From assembly GCF_000818175.1 (NCBI RefSeq), contig NZ_JTIY01000001.1, forward strand, positions 5,239,006-5,290,119: DNA of 51,114 nt. Reading direction: 5' to 3'. The notes beneath the pieces are model-generated. The model did no database searches. It saw nothing but the letters and a program-made list of their open reading frames with translations, and was not told the DNA's origin. This document shows positions 34,624 through 45,361 of this stretch, one piece after another. The DNA is from Streptomyces sp. AcH 505. Lineage in GTDB: Bacteria > Actinomycetota > Actinomycetes > Streptomycetales > Streptomycetaceae. Position 1 is the stretch's first letter; each line of letters starts with the position of its first letter. Position numbers and translations under genes: made by a program.

Positions 34624-36690
34624 TCATGCCTCCCCGGACGTTGTCTGCGGATGACGCCAACTGCGGTACCGCTCCGCCTCGTTGAACAGCGGCACAATGT
34701 CGTAACTGCGGAGCCTGGAGAGCTGCGCGAACCCGTCGGCGATCATGTTGCCGAGCCGCATCCCCGGGTCGCCGAGCGGATCGCTCCAGACCCAGCGGGC
34801 GGCGACGAGACTGCGGATCACCGACTGCGGGCCGCCGTCCTGGACCGTCCCCGGCTGGTCGCCGCTCAGCCCGGCCAGCACCTCCAGCGGCCCGCCGGCG
34901 GACGGCAGCCGGTTGGGGGCCGCGGTGACCGCGCCGAACTCGCTGATCCACTGCGCGGCCGGTACGTCGAGGAAGCGCCGCTTCAGCTGCTCGGCGACCT
35001 CGTCGACCTGTCCCGTGGCCAGTTGGTGGTACATCTCCCGCACCGGCCGGCCCTCGGCCCTGTAGTGCTCGGCAAGCAGTTCGTGCGCCATGTCCCAGTC
35101 GTCGGGGCGCCGGGCCAGCTGCCACAGCAGCAGCCTGCGCAGCCACGGATGCAGCATCGGTACGAGGGTGCCGGGCCCGGCCAGCAGCCAGCGCGACCGC
35201 ATCTCGCCGAACAGGGCGTCGCCCTGTCCCAGCACCTGCGCGCCCACCGAAAGGTCCCGCGCGGCGGCGACCTCGGCGAGCATGGTGCGCTCGATCGTGT
35301 CCAGCCCGTGCAGCAGGTGGTCGGTCGCGGTGTCGGCCAGCGGCCTCGTCACCTCGCCGGCGAGCAGCGGCCGGTCCGGCAGTGTGCGCAGCCAGCGCTC
35401 CTGCTCGGAACCGCTCTCGGCCGGGACGTCGCTCGACTGCCTCAGTACGTCCAGGACTTGCTGCACCGCGCGCGGCAGACCACCGGTCAGCCGGTGCACG
35501 AACGGGGTGAGCCGGGTGTACGGCGCGTGGTCGGGGTTGCCGCCCAGCTGCAACTCGATCCGGATCCGCACCTCGTCGAGGCTGAGGTCGCGCAGCCGCA
35601 GCGGGTACCACCAGGTGTCCTCGCTGTCCCTGGTCGGCCGGTAGTCGTTCCAGTCCGTGAGCGACGCGTGGTCGGGGCCGCGGAGCTGCCAGGGCCAGGA
35701 GTCGCCGGTGGCGGGACCCCAGCGGGGCAGCCAGCGGTTGGAACTCGCCACGACCGTCAGCGGATCGCAGTCGGTGCCCGCCACCACCGCGTCGTCGTGC
35801 CGGGCCCGCAGCAGCAGGTCCAGGAAGCGGCGTCCGTACGGTGCGTGCGACTCGTCCAGCAGCACCAGGTACGAGCGGGGCATGAAGGACCGTGCGGCGT
35901 TACGGCGCAGATCCTCCAGGAACGCGGAGAACAAGACCCGGTCCAGGCGTTCCTGTTCCTGCGCATCGCCCTCGTGGCGCCAGAGGTTGAGCTCGACCAG
36001 GGCCTCCCAGCGGTCGCCGCTGCGGATCAGCGGGTGCGCGCCGAACCACTGCGCGCCACCGGTCAGCCGGCCCGCCAACGCCCGCCCGGGCAGCCGGTTA
36101 CGACCGCGCCGCAGCGCGTCGGACGCGACGGCGAGCGCGATGGCTGACGCCCCCTCGGGCACTCCGACGGCGCCCATCCCGACCTCGAAGAAGGCCGCCA
36201 GATAGTCGCCGTGCCGGGCCTCGTTGGCCTCCTGGAACCGGTCGAGCTGCCGCTGCACCGCACGCCGGCCCTCGGGCAGGCTGCGGATGTGCAACTCCTG
36301 GTCGGACGCGAGGAGTCCGAGGCTCAGCAGGGGGAATCTGGACCGGCCGAAGCGGGGCAGTTTCCGCTCCAGCTGGCGGGCCAGCAGGGCCAGCGCGTAG
36401 CGCGGCAGCAACGACTGCGCGCCACCGAAGTCCAGGTAGGCGAAGGGATGTTCAGGTCCGAAGCGCTCCATCAGCGCACCGTGCGCCTCACTCGCGCCGC
36501 TGCCGCGCGGACCGAGCAGCATCGTGACGGGGCGGTCGGCCCCCGGCGGTAAACGCAGACACTCCTCGACCAGCGACAGAATGCCGCTGCGACCGCGCAG
36601 TCCTATGCCGGCCCCGGGCTCCACCACGCCCTTCCCCCCTTCGACAACGGCCGGTCCGGCCTGTTGTGACCACCCACCGTAGGCGGCCAT
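34624..36690 (-). CDS. Large P-loop-like protein lacking the Walker A lysine, partner of anchored binding protein
   Basis: 688 residues from the ATG at 36690 (MAAYGGWSQQ); the frame is open farther upstream but without plausible sequence. No signal peptide. The Walker A-like loop is LLGPRGSGAS (60-67), where the usual Gly-Lys-Ser/Thr is Gly-Ala-Ser; the Walker B strand YLVLLDESH (Asp279-Glu280) is intact. The remainder is Arg/Leu-rich and helical with a LTPFVHRLTGGLPRAV sensor-2-like segment and a C-terminal helical repeat-like half, recalling STAND or AAA-type signalling ATPases. It is the first gene of a two-gene operon with the membrane-anchored binding protein, whose ATG is 8 bp beyond the stop. 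Function unknown; signal transduction is inference. Confidence 0.8.
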   Translation of the reverse strand: MAAYGGWSQQAGPAVVEGGKGVVEPGAGIGLRGRSGILSLVEECLRLPPGADRPVTMLLGPRGSGASEAHGALMERFGPEHPFAYLDFGGAQSLLPRYALALLARQLERKLPRFGRSRFPLLSLGLLASDQELHIRSLPEGRRAVQRQLDRFQEANEARHGDYLAAFFEVGMGAVGVPEGASAIALAVASDALRRGRNRLPGRALAGRLTGGAQWFGAHPLIRSGDRWEALVELNLWRHEGDAQEQERLDRVLFSAFLEDLRRNAARSFMPRSYLVLLDESHAPYGRRFLDLLLRARHDDAVVAGTDCDPLTVVASSNRWLPRWGPATGDSWPWQLRGPDHASLTDWNDYRPTRDSEDTWWYPLRLRDLSLDEVRIRIELQLGGNPDHAPYTRLTPFVHRLTGGLPRAVQQVLDVLRQSSDVPAESGSEQERWLRTLPDRPLLAGEVTRPLADTATDHLLHGLDTIERTMLAEVAAARDLSVGAQVLGQGDALFGEMRSRWLLAGPGTLVPMLHPWLRRLLLWQLARRPDDWDMAHELLAEHYRAEGRPVREMYHQLATGQVDEVAEQLKRRFLDVPAAQWISEFGAVTAAPNRLPSAGGPLEVLAGLSGDQPGTVQDGGPQSVIRSLVAARWVWSDPLGDPGMRLGNMIADGFAQLSRLRSYDIVPLFNEAERYRSWRHPQTTSGEA

Positions 36691-36835
36691 CCCCGTTACG
36701 TCACGCCGCTTGGGACACCGGTGGCGCGCCGGTTGGTTCCGCGTCCGCCCGGGCCCGTCCGTGTCCGTTCGCGTCGCCGTCCCGCGCCTGTCCGTGCCTG
36801 TCCGCGCCAAAGCTTGTGGGATACAACAGATTTGA

Positions 36836-36851
36836 ATTGGTCTAGTCCAAG
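36836..36851. promoter_or_regulatory. DasR-type operator (dre) of the chitinase gene
   Basis: ATTGGTCTAGTCCAAG matches the dre consensus for DasR (core TGGTCTAGACCA) with one central mismatch. It lies 68 bp upstream of the chitinase ATG, the usual place for GlcNAc-controlled repression of chitinases in Streptomyces. Confidence 0.8.
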
Positions 36852-36918
36852 TCATTGACGTGTCCCTGGCGGTGCTCAATTCTGAAGGCTCCCTTCCACT
36901 CCTTCAGGAGACCTGCAC

Positions 36919-38160
36919 ATGAAGCGTCTTCGTGCTCTCCTCTGCGGCGCGGCGACCGCCGCGCTCGCCACGGCCGGCCTTGCCGCCTTCGCTACCGGCC
37001 AGGCGGCCGGAGCGACGGCGTCCGCCGACGCGGCAGCGCTCAGCAATCGCTGGTACGCCGCAGCGCCTTATCTGATGCCCCTCGACAACAACCCGCCCAA
37101 CGCCGGCGCCATCATGGACGCGACCGGACTGAAGGCGTTCCAACTCGCGTTCATCCTCGCCCCCAACGGTGGTGGCTGCAGCCCGACCTGGGGCGGCACG
37201 GCGCCCGTCGCCAACGACACGGCGGTCGGGGGGGTCATCAACTCCATCCGGGCCAAGGGCGGAGACGTGTCCGTCTCCATCGGCGGCTACGGCGGTACCA
37301 AACTCGGCCAGGCGTGCGCCACTTCGGAGGCCACGGCCGCCGCGTACCAGCAGGTCGTGACCAAGTACCAGCTCAAGGCCATCGACTTCGACCTCGAAGA
37401 GCCGGAGTACGAGAACACCGCGGCCGTCGCGCACGAAATCGGCGCCGCCAAGATCCTCCAGCAGAACAACCCCGGCCTGTATGTCTCCGTCACCACGGCC
37501 GGCACGGCGGCGGGCACCGGCTGGTTCGGCACCCAGATGCTGAACGAGGCCAAGGCACAGGGCTTCACACCGAACAACTTCTCCATCATGCCGTTCGACG
37601 GCGGGTTCAACGGCGCGGCCTCGCAGACCTCCGCGCTGACGAACTTCAACTCGATCCTCCGCTCCACCTTCGGCTGGAGCGAGGCGACCGCCTACGCCCA
37701 CGAGGGCTTCTCCGGAATGAACGGCCGCAGCGACACCGGCGAGTACTTCAGCCAGGCCGACTTCCAGACGGTCCTCGACTTCGCGACCAGCCACGGCATG
37801 GACCGGTTCACCTTCTGGTCGCTCAACCGCGACCGGCAGTGCACACCGGCCGACAACAACGGCGCGACGTCCGGCACCTGCAGCAGTGTGCCGCAGGCCG
37901 CCTGGGACTTCGCGAAGTACTCGGTGAAGTTCGCGGGGGCGACGCCGCCCACCAACCCGCCGACCGATCCGCCCACCGACCCGCCGACCAACCCGCCGGG
38001 GACCTGCACCACGACCCCGTGGAGCGCCACCACCGTGTACACGGGCGGCGAGGAGGTCTCGTACAGCGGCCACAAGTGGAAGGCGCAGTGGTGGACCCAG
38101 AACGAGAAGCCGGGCTCGACCGGCGAGTGGGGTGCCTGGAAGGACGAGGGCACCTGCTGA
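36919..38160 (+). CDS. Secreted GH18 chitinase with C-terminal chitin-binding domain
   Basis: 413 residues. Signal peptide about 1-31 (MKRLRALLCGAATAALATAG, then AFATGQAAGA). GH18 domain with catalytic DxDxE as IDFDLEE (Asp156, Asp158, Glu160) and an upstream VSVSIGGYGG strand. A Pro/Thr/Asp linker (about 344-363, PPTNPP/PPTDPP units) joins a C-terminal CBM5/12-like domain (TPWSATTVYTGGEEVSYSGH then KWKAQWWTQNEKPG). Domain order and linker are typical of Streptomyces ChiD/ChiC-like chitinases of the bacterial small GH18 type. ATG at 36919 with AGGAGA. Controlled by a DasR-like site upstream. Confidence 0.96.
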   Translation: MKRLRALLCGAATAALATAGLAAFATGQAAGATASADAAALSNRWYAAAPYLMPLDNNPPNAGAIMDATGLKAFQLAFILAPNGGGCSPTWGGTAPVANDTAVGGVINSIRAKGGDVSVSIGGYGGTKLGQACATSEATAAAYQQVVTKYQLKAIDFDLEEPEYENTAAVAHEIGAAKILQQNNPGLYVSVTTAGTAAGTGWFGTQMLNEAKAQGFTPNNFSIMPFDGGFNGAASQTSALTNFNSILRSTFGWSEATAYAHEGFSGMNGRSDTGEYFSQADFQTVLDFATSHGMDRFTFWSLNRDRQCTPADNNGATSGTCSSVPQAAWDFAKYSVKFAGATPPTNPPTDPPTDPPTNPPGTCTTTPWSATTVYTGGEEVSYSGHKWKAQWWTQNEKPGSTGEWGAWKDEGTC

Positions 38161-38171
38161 ACTGACCGCCC

Positions 38172-38227
38172 CGGGTGCCCCGGTGGCCGGCGCGCGCCCC
38201 AGGGCCCGCCGGTCCCCGGGGCACCCG
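38172..38227. terminator. Bidirectional terminator between chitinase and PPOX genes
   Basis: CGGGTGCCCCGG (38172-38183) is perfectly complementary to CCGGGGCACCCG (38216-38227), with further pairing toward the loop. It separates two convergent genes. Confidence 0.85.
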
Positions 38228-38238
38228 CGCGTCACGCC

Positions 38239-38649
38239 TCAGGCGGCGGCGTTGCCCACGACGCGGTCGGGCGTGATGCGGATCACGACCCGGACGACCT
38301 CCGGCGGCAGCTGCAGGAACTCCTCGCCCGCGCCGGGCCCCGCGTACTTCTCGGCGAGCGAGACGGCCAGCGCGCGGCCGGTGTCCTCGGTGACGGTCGC
38401 GGCGCCGCGGATCTCGATGTACCGGAGCGGGTTGTCCTTGTCGAAGACGCTCAGACTGACGCGCGGCTCCTGCCGCAGGTTCTTCTCCTTGCGCCGCCCG
38501 GCGGCCGTGGAGATGACCACGTCGTCGCCGTCCCTGCCGACCCAGACGACGGACGTCTGCGGACTGCCGTCCGGGCTGACCGTGGCGAGGATCGCGTAGT
38601 TGGTGTCGTCGAGGATCTGGCGGGCGGCTTCGCTCAGCTGGGCAGACAT
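38239..38649 (-). CDS. PPOX-class (pyridoxamine 5'-phosphate oxidase fold) F420/FMN-dependent enzyme
   Basis: 136 residues, split-barrel flavin/F420 fold. Features are NYAILATVSPDGSPQTSVVW at the start, the GRRKEKNLRQEPRVSLSVFD cofactor-phosphate segment, and RYIEIRGAATV. This short form matches actinobacterial F420-dependent reductases of TIGR03618 type. Single gene, convergent with chitinase, 59 bp from the CGNR gene upstream. Confidence 0.92.
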   Translation of the reverse strand: MSAQLSEAARQILDDTNYAILATVSPDGSPQTSVVWVGRDGDDVVISTAAGRRKEKNLRQEPRVSLSVFDKDNPLRYIEIRGAATVTEDTGRALAVSLAEKYAGPGAGEEFLQLPPEVVRVVIRITPDRVVGNAAA

Positions 38650-38708
38650 GCCGTGGATCGTATCGGCGGCATGCCGTCACACTCCAGTGCGCAGGCGCAG
38701 GTGCCGGC

Positions 38709-39281
38709 TCAGGAGCGCGAGCGGCGGTGGGCCGCCACCCGCTCCCGCGTCGCGCAGCGGCGAGAGCAGTAGCGGCGTGGCGGGCCGCTTCCCTGCGTGA
38801 GGTACACGTTCCGGCAACTGGCCGACGCGCAGAGGCCGCCGGGCGGCCGCTGGTGGTCCCAGACGAGGACCGTCAGGGCCAGGCAGGAGGAGGCGAGGAA
38901 CCACTCGCCCCAGGGCGCGTCGTCGTCGCTGTCGAGGTGGGGGTGCCAGGGCGAGAGACCGTCGTGCGCGGAGAGACGGACGGTGCCGACAGTGCGCCGG
39001 AGAAGCTGATTCAGCCGGGTCGCCGCGACGTCGACCTGGTCCGTGGTGAAGACCTCGCGCAGCAGCACGGCGGCGTCGCGCATCTCGGCGACATCGGTCG
39101 GGGAGAGTTCGACGGCGCCGGTCTCGCCGTGCTCGCGGAGCACTTCGGCGACCGCGTCGGCCGTCGGGCTCTCGCAGGCCAGGGCGTTGACGAGGGCGGC
39201 GGTCCGGCCGGCAACCGCCTGCACCGAATGCCGAGTTGACCAGTCGTCGTCTCTGAGGGGCACTCGACGAATGTAACGCAT
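38709..39281 (-). CDS. CGNR zinc finger / ABATE domain transcriptional regulator
   Basis: 190 residues. N-terminal ABATE-like stress domain (LVNALACESPTADAVAEVLR) and C-terminal zinc finger with Cys151, Cys156, Cys172 and Cys176 (CASASC ... YCSRRC). The name-giving CGNR reads CATR here. Such proteins are small actinobacterial regulators. It diverges from an MFS exporter gene by only 38 bp, over several GTTAC/GTAAC motifs; neither start has a clear ribosome site. It likely represses or activates that exporter. Confidence 0.92.
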   Translation of the reverse strand: MRYIRRVPLRDDDWSTRHSVQAVAGRTAALVNALACESPTADAVAEVLREHGETGAVELSPTDVAEMRDAAVLLREVFTTDQVDVAATRLNQLLRRTVGTVRLSAHDGLSPWHPHLDSDDDAPWGEWFLASSCLALTVLVWDHQRPPGGLCASASCRNVYLTQGSGPPRRYCSRRCATRERVAAHRRSRS

Positions 39282-39334
39282 CTTGTGAAGTTTTGAGTTA
39301 CCTCCGTAACGTGCTGTGCATGGGGAAGCGTTAC
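39273..39334. promoter_or_regulatory. Cluster of GTTAC/GTAAC motifs between CGNR and MFS genes
   Basis: GTAAC at 39273-39277, GTTAC 39297-39301, GTAAC 39306-39310 and GTTAC 39330-39334. The central pair forms the palindrome GTTAC-CTCC-GTAAC. They span both start codons and the 38-bp intergenic gap, so a bound regulator would block both genes. Confidence 0.6.
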
Positions 39335-40528
39335 GCGCTGTGGGGGTACGTCGCCGGGGCGGCCGCGGCCCGTACCGGGGACGAGATGTCGGGTCCGGCC
39401 CTGCTGCTGGCAGGACTCGCGGTCACCGGATCGGCGTCGGCCGCTTCGTCGCTCCTGGCGGGCCTCATGATCTCGGCGGCGATCGGTGGACCCGTCTTCG
39501 GCGTGGTGCTCGACAGGTCGCCCAGGCCGGGCCGCCTGCTGGCCCGGGCCCTCATTGGTTACGCCGCGATGCTCCTGGTCGTCCTGGCCGCCCTGGGCCA
39601 CGGCCCGGTCGCCGGCACGGCCCTGATCGCGGTGTGCGCCGGGCTGCTGGGACCTGCCCTGTCCGGCGGGTGGACCTCGCAACTGCCGGGCGTCGTCGCC
39701 CGCGAGAGCCTGCCCCGCGCCAACGCGCTCGACGCGATGACCTTCAACCTCGCGAGCCTGGCGGGTCCGGCGCTGGCGGGGATCGTCGCCGGCCTGGCCG
39801 GGGCGTCCGCCGGTGTGATCGTGGCCGTCGCGCTGATCTGCCTCGCACTGCCCTCGGCACTCGCCCTGCCGCCGGCCCGGACGCCGGCCCAAGACCGGCC
39901 GGCCACCTCGGTCGCCACCGACCTCGCCGCCGGACTGCGGGCCATCACCGGCAACCGGCCACTGATCAGGGCGACCGCGACGTCGGTGGTCTCCTGCGCT
40001 GGCCAGGGCATGGTGATCGCGTGCACCCCGCTGATCGGACAGCACAGCCTCGGCTCGGCCGATCGCGGAGCGCTCCTCCTCTCCCTGACAGCCGCCTCGG
40101 CACTTGCCGCCAACGCGGTACTCGCCCGCCACCCACGGCTGCTGCGCCCGGACACCGTCATCTGGTGCAGCACGCTCGTCCTCGCCGCGGCTTTCCTCCT
40201 CGCCGCGACAGGCCGGCCGGCCCTGCTCGTCACCGCGATGCTGATCGCCGGCATCGGCGAGGGCCCGCAGCTCACAGCCCTCTTCGCGGTCCGCCACCGC
40301 GAAGCCCCCAGCCGACTGCGCGGCCAGGTCTTCACCACCGGCGCGAGCCTGAAGATCACCGGCTTCGCCATCGGCGCGGCCACAGCGGGCCCGCTGGCGG
40401 CCCGTTCACTCCCCGGCGCCCTCCTCGCAGCCGCCGCACTCCAGCTCCTCGCAGCACTGTGCGCAACCTGCTACCACCCAACCCGCCGCCGCGCCTCCGG
40501 GCGCGGGCCGGACGGGCCCGCTGCCTAG
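39320..40528 (+). CDS. MFS family transporter (drug-exporter-like)
   Basis: 402 residues from the ATG at 39320; about 12 hydrophobic segments (for example LLVVLAALGHGPVAGTALIA, LVLAAAFLLAATGRPALLV). A PVFGVVLDRSPRPG motif after the second or third helix matches the MFS cytoplasmic loop A. Upstream in-frame GTG 39311 and TTG 39293 are alternative starts; none has a good ribosome site. Divergent from the CGNR regulator. Its stop shares the palindrome CTAG with the stop of the next, convergent gene. Confidence 0.9.
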   Translation: MGKRYALWGYVAGAAAARTGDEMSGPALLLAGLAVTGSASAASSLLAGLMISAAIGGPVFGVVLDRSPRPGRLLARALIGYAAMLLVVLAALGHGPVAGTALIAVCAGLLGPALSGGWTSQLPGVVARESLPRANALDAMTFNLASLAGPALAGIVAGLAGASAGVIVAVALICLALPSALALPPARTPAQDRPATSVATDLAAGLRAITGNRPLIRATATSVVSCAGQGMVIACTPLIGQHSLGSADRGALLLSLTAASALAANAVLARHPRLLRPDTVIWCSTLVLAAAFLLAATGRPALLVTAMLIAGIGEGPQLTALFAVRHREAPSRLRGQVFTTGASLKITGFAIGAATAGPLAARSLPGALLAAAALQLLAALCATCYHPTRRRASGRGPDGPAA

Positions 40529-41148
40529 GAAGGGTCCGCGACGCGGGAGTTGTCCAGCGGGGTGCCGATGTGCAGGCCTTCGTCGAGCTTGGCAATCAGC
40601 GCGGGGGCCGACGCGGGCGCGTAGCGGGAGGCCCATTGTTCGGCGAGGGCGAGAAAACCGTTGAGCTTGTCGTGCACGGTCTGGAGAAGGTCCGGCAACT
40701 CGGCCACGGGAAGCTCGATGAATCGCTCTGCCGGTGGGTCCGCGTCCGGCCACACCCTGACGAGCGTTCCCCGCTGTTCGATGTGCGCGGCGGTGCCGTG
40801 GCCGAGCCAGAGCTCTTCGCCGTGCAGGAGGCCGAGCCAGTCGCGCCAGTTCTCCAGACCGAAGCAGCACCCCGGTTCGATCACGACGCCGGTAGCGGTG
40901 TCCTGCAGGAGGATGCCGCCCGGGGCCATGACGAGATCGACGTCCAGCAGCGCCTCGATACGTCGGATCCCGGCTTCGGGGTCCGAGGCCCGGTCGTCGG
41001 AGGTGTAGCTGGTCTGGACAGCCATCGCTGTTCCGACTTCCAGCGCTGACAGGTGGCCGGAGAGGACCAGCAGGCGGTCCGCGCTCGGGGCGGCCGTGGG
41101 CCACAGGGCGAAGTCGACGGCATCATAGGTTTCCAGGACGGCATCCAT
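40525..41148 (-). CDS. Conserved hypothetical protein (SUKH-like type possible)
   Basis: 207 residues from the ATG at 41148 (MDAVLETYD). The frame is open to 41259 but that part is Pro/Arg-rich and lacks a ribosome site. Recognisable are GGILLQDTATGVVIEPGCCF and GLENWRDWLGLLHGEELWLG, like actinobacterial proteins of unknown function; the CCFGLENW segment recalls SUKH-type immunity proteins, but the match is weak. No signal peptide. Its TAG overlaps the convergent MFS stop. Confidence 0.75.
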   Translation of the reverse strand: MDAVLETYDAVDFALWPTAAPSADRLLVLSGHLSALEVGTAMAVQTSYTSDDRASDPEAGIRRIEALLDVDLVMAPGGILLQDTATGVVIEPGCCFGLENWRDWLGLLHGEELWLGHGTAAHIEQRGTLVRVWPDADPPAERFIELPVAELPDLLQTVHDKLNGFLALAEQWASRYAPASAPALIAKLDEGLHIGTPLDNSRVADPS

Positions 41149-41268
41149 GATCAGCACAGGCCCATTGTCGCCGTCCGGCGGACGGGCTTCCGACGGACGG
41201 GCTTCCGGCGGCAGGGGGGCGGTCAGGGATGACCGTCGACAGTGGGGCCAGGCCCTCACGCCCTTGTT

Positions 41269-41838
41269 TCAACCCGCCGGATCTGTCAGGGCTTTGAACG
41301 CCGGGCGGAGCAGGCCCGCGATGCGGTCGGGCGGGGCGTCGCGAAGAGCGGCCAGGTCGAGGAACTGGTGGCCGATGGTGACGCCCAGCAGGGTGACGAC
41401 GACCAGGGCGGCGCGCAGCTGGGGGTCTTCGGCTGCGGGCAGGGCAGCGCTGACGCTGTCGATCTGCCCGTCGAGGGCGGCGCGGACGTGGTCGGCCGCA
41501 GTCGGGTCGGTGAGCATGGAGCGCAACATCACCAGCGTGCCCTCGGGAAGACCCCCGAGCTTGAGGTCGAGCGTGGCCAGCAGCTGATCGACGAGCGCGT
41601 CGGTGTCAGTGGCCGCGGGCAGTGTGGGGACCGCCTGCACCGCGTGGGTGAAAAGCTCGCGCTTCGAGCCGAAGTACTGCATGACGAGAGCCGGGTCGAC
41701 GCCTGCCGCGGTCGCCACGGCGCGGATGGTGGTGCGATCGAATCCCTTCTCGGCGAACAGCCCCCGGGCGCTGCTGAGGATGCGCAGTTCGGTGGCTCGG
41801 CGGCGGTCGGCGCGGGACCGGTGAGGGGAAGGCACCAA
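41269..41838 (-). CDS. TetR family transcriptional regulator (divergent from NTF2-like gene)
   Basis: 189 residues. HTH at about 35-60 (TTIRAVATAAGVDPALVMQY then FGSKRELF) and an all-helical C-terminal domain of TetR_C type (ALVVVTLLGVTIGHQFLDLA). The start is TTG 41838 or GTG 41835. It diverges from a small NTF2-like gene over an inverted repeat (41853-41895) that overlaps a sigma70-like promoter, so it probably represses that gene and itself. Confidence 0.92.
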   Translation of the reverse strand: MVPSPHRSRADRRRATELRILSSARGLFAEKGFDRTTIRAVATAAGVDPALVMQYFGSKRELFTHAVQAVPTLPAATDTDALVDQLLATLDLKLGGLPEGTLVMLRSMLTDPTAADHVRAALDGQIDSVSAALPAAEDPQLRAALVVVTLLGVTIGHQFLDLAALRDAPPDRIAGLLRPAFKALTDPAG

Positions 41839-41852
41839 TTCACTCTACAGCT

Positions 41853-41895
41853 GTTGACCCAACCGTCGGCCGACTCCTACGGTGGCCGGGTCAAC
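41853..41895. promoter_or_regulatory. TetR operator candidate: GTTGACCC-N27-GGGTCAAC with inner palindrome
   Basis: Outer arms 41853-41860 and 41888-41895 are perfect inverted copies. Between them GTCGGCCGAC (41865-41874) is itself a palindrome. The site covers the likely promoter of the NTF2-like gene. Confidence 0.6.
41854..41883 (+). promoter_or_regulatory. Sigma70-like promoter for NTF2-like gene
   Basis: -35 TTGACC at 41854-41859 and -10 TACGGT at 41878-41883, 18 bp apart. Transcription would start near 41890, some 33 bp before the GTG at 41923. Assigned by pattern only. Confidence 0.5.
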
Positions 41896-41922
41896 GCGTG
41901 TTGAGCGAATGGAGTGATCCCT

Positions 41923-42348
41923 GTGCCGGACCTGGAGGCACCTGCCGTCCGCACCCCTCGCGAGGTGCTGGCCTGCTACTACCGGGCCATGCTCGACAAG
42001 TCCGCAGACGATCTCGCCGACCTGTATGCGGTGGACGCGGTGCACGAGTTCCCGTTCACCTCTCCCGGCTTTCCCGCGCGTTACGAGGGCCGCGAGGCGG
42101 TGCGTGCGGGATATCGGGCGGCCTGGGGAGCCAGCCCCGTCCAGGTGGAGGAGATCAGGAAGACCGCGGCTTGCGAGACCGCCGATCCGGAAGTGATCAT
42201 CGCTGAGCACGTGGTGGTAGGAACGCTGCCGACCGGTCGCACCACCTTCACCGTCCCCGGTCTCCTGGTGCTCCACGTCCACAACGGACTGATCACGCGC
42301 GTCCGCGACTACATGGACGGCCTGCGGGTCGCCGGTGCCAGAGAGTGA
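41923..42348 (+). CDS. SnoaL-like / NTF2-fold protein
   Basis: 141 residues from GTG 41923, eight bases after GGAG; GTG 41914 is in frame but overlaps the ribosome site. Single NTF2-fold domain (TPREVLACYYRAMLDKSADD, LADLYAVDAVHEFPF, VPGLLVLHVHNGLITRVRDY). The family includes epoxide hydrolases, isomerases and binding proteins. Alone with its divergent TetR regulator; substrate unknown. Confidence 0.88.
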   Translation: MPDLEAPAVRTPREVLACYYRAMLDKSADDLADLYAVDAVHEFPFTSPGFPARYEGREAVRAGYRAAWGASPVQVEEIRKTAACETADPEVIIAEHVVVGTLPTGRTTFTVPGLLVLHVHNGLITRVRDYMDGLRVAGARE

Positions 42349-42439
42349 ATGCCGCTCCGGCCCCGGCTCGAACCCGGCCCGTCGCGGGGCGCGGTCAGGG
42401 AGGTCGGAGCATGACCGGGCGGCGGTCATGTACTACAGT

Positions 42440-42457
42440 TATCTCGACATCGAGATA
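42440..42457. promoter_or_regulatory. Palindrome TATCTCGA-CA-TCGAGATA upstream of aconitase gene
   Basis: Perfect 8-bp arms with a 2-bp centre, 128 bp before the aconitase GTG start. It has the same outer half-sites (TATCTC-N6-GAGATA) as the palindrome at 32457-32474. Symmetric operator for an unidentified dimeric regulator. Confidence 0.7.
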
Positions 42458-42484
42458 TCTGCCGAAGGCGTACCGCAGCCGTCA

Positions 42485-42503
42485 GTCGGTTAGGGTCACC
42501 TAA
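42485..42503. promoter_or_regulatory. Iron box (DmdR/IdeR type) upstream of aconitase gene
   Basis: The 14-base core TTAGGGTCACCTAA differs at one place from the last 14 bases of the IdeR/DmdR consensus; over the full 19 bases about 15 match. It is also palindromic (GTTAGG-GTCA-CCTAAC). It lies 82 bp before the GTG start, suggesting iron-dependent control of this Fe-S enzyme. Confidence 0.7.
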
Positions 42504-45296
<2,793 letters not shown>

Positions 45297-45318
45297 GTCA
45301 GCCGGTAACAGACCGGAC

Positions 45319-45350
45319 GAAGGGCCGCACCCCCGGGGGTGCGGCCCTTC
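45319..45350 (+). terminator. Rho-independent-type terminator of acnA
   Basis: GAAGGGCCGCACCCCC followed at once by its complement GGGGGTGCGGCCCTTC, a perfect 16-bp self-complementary hairpin 22 bp after the acnA stop. It lies only 11 bp before the next ATG. Confidence 0.92.
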
Positions 45351-45361
45351 ATGCTGAGCAC

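Noticed and set aside
34426..36147. 573-residue plus-strand frame opposite the P-loop-like gene
   Set aside because: Its Gln/Arg/Pro-rich sequence lacks any domain, while the minus-strand protein has a Walker B strand and a tight link to the next gene.
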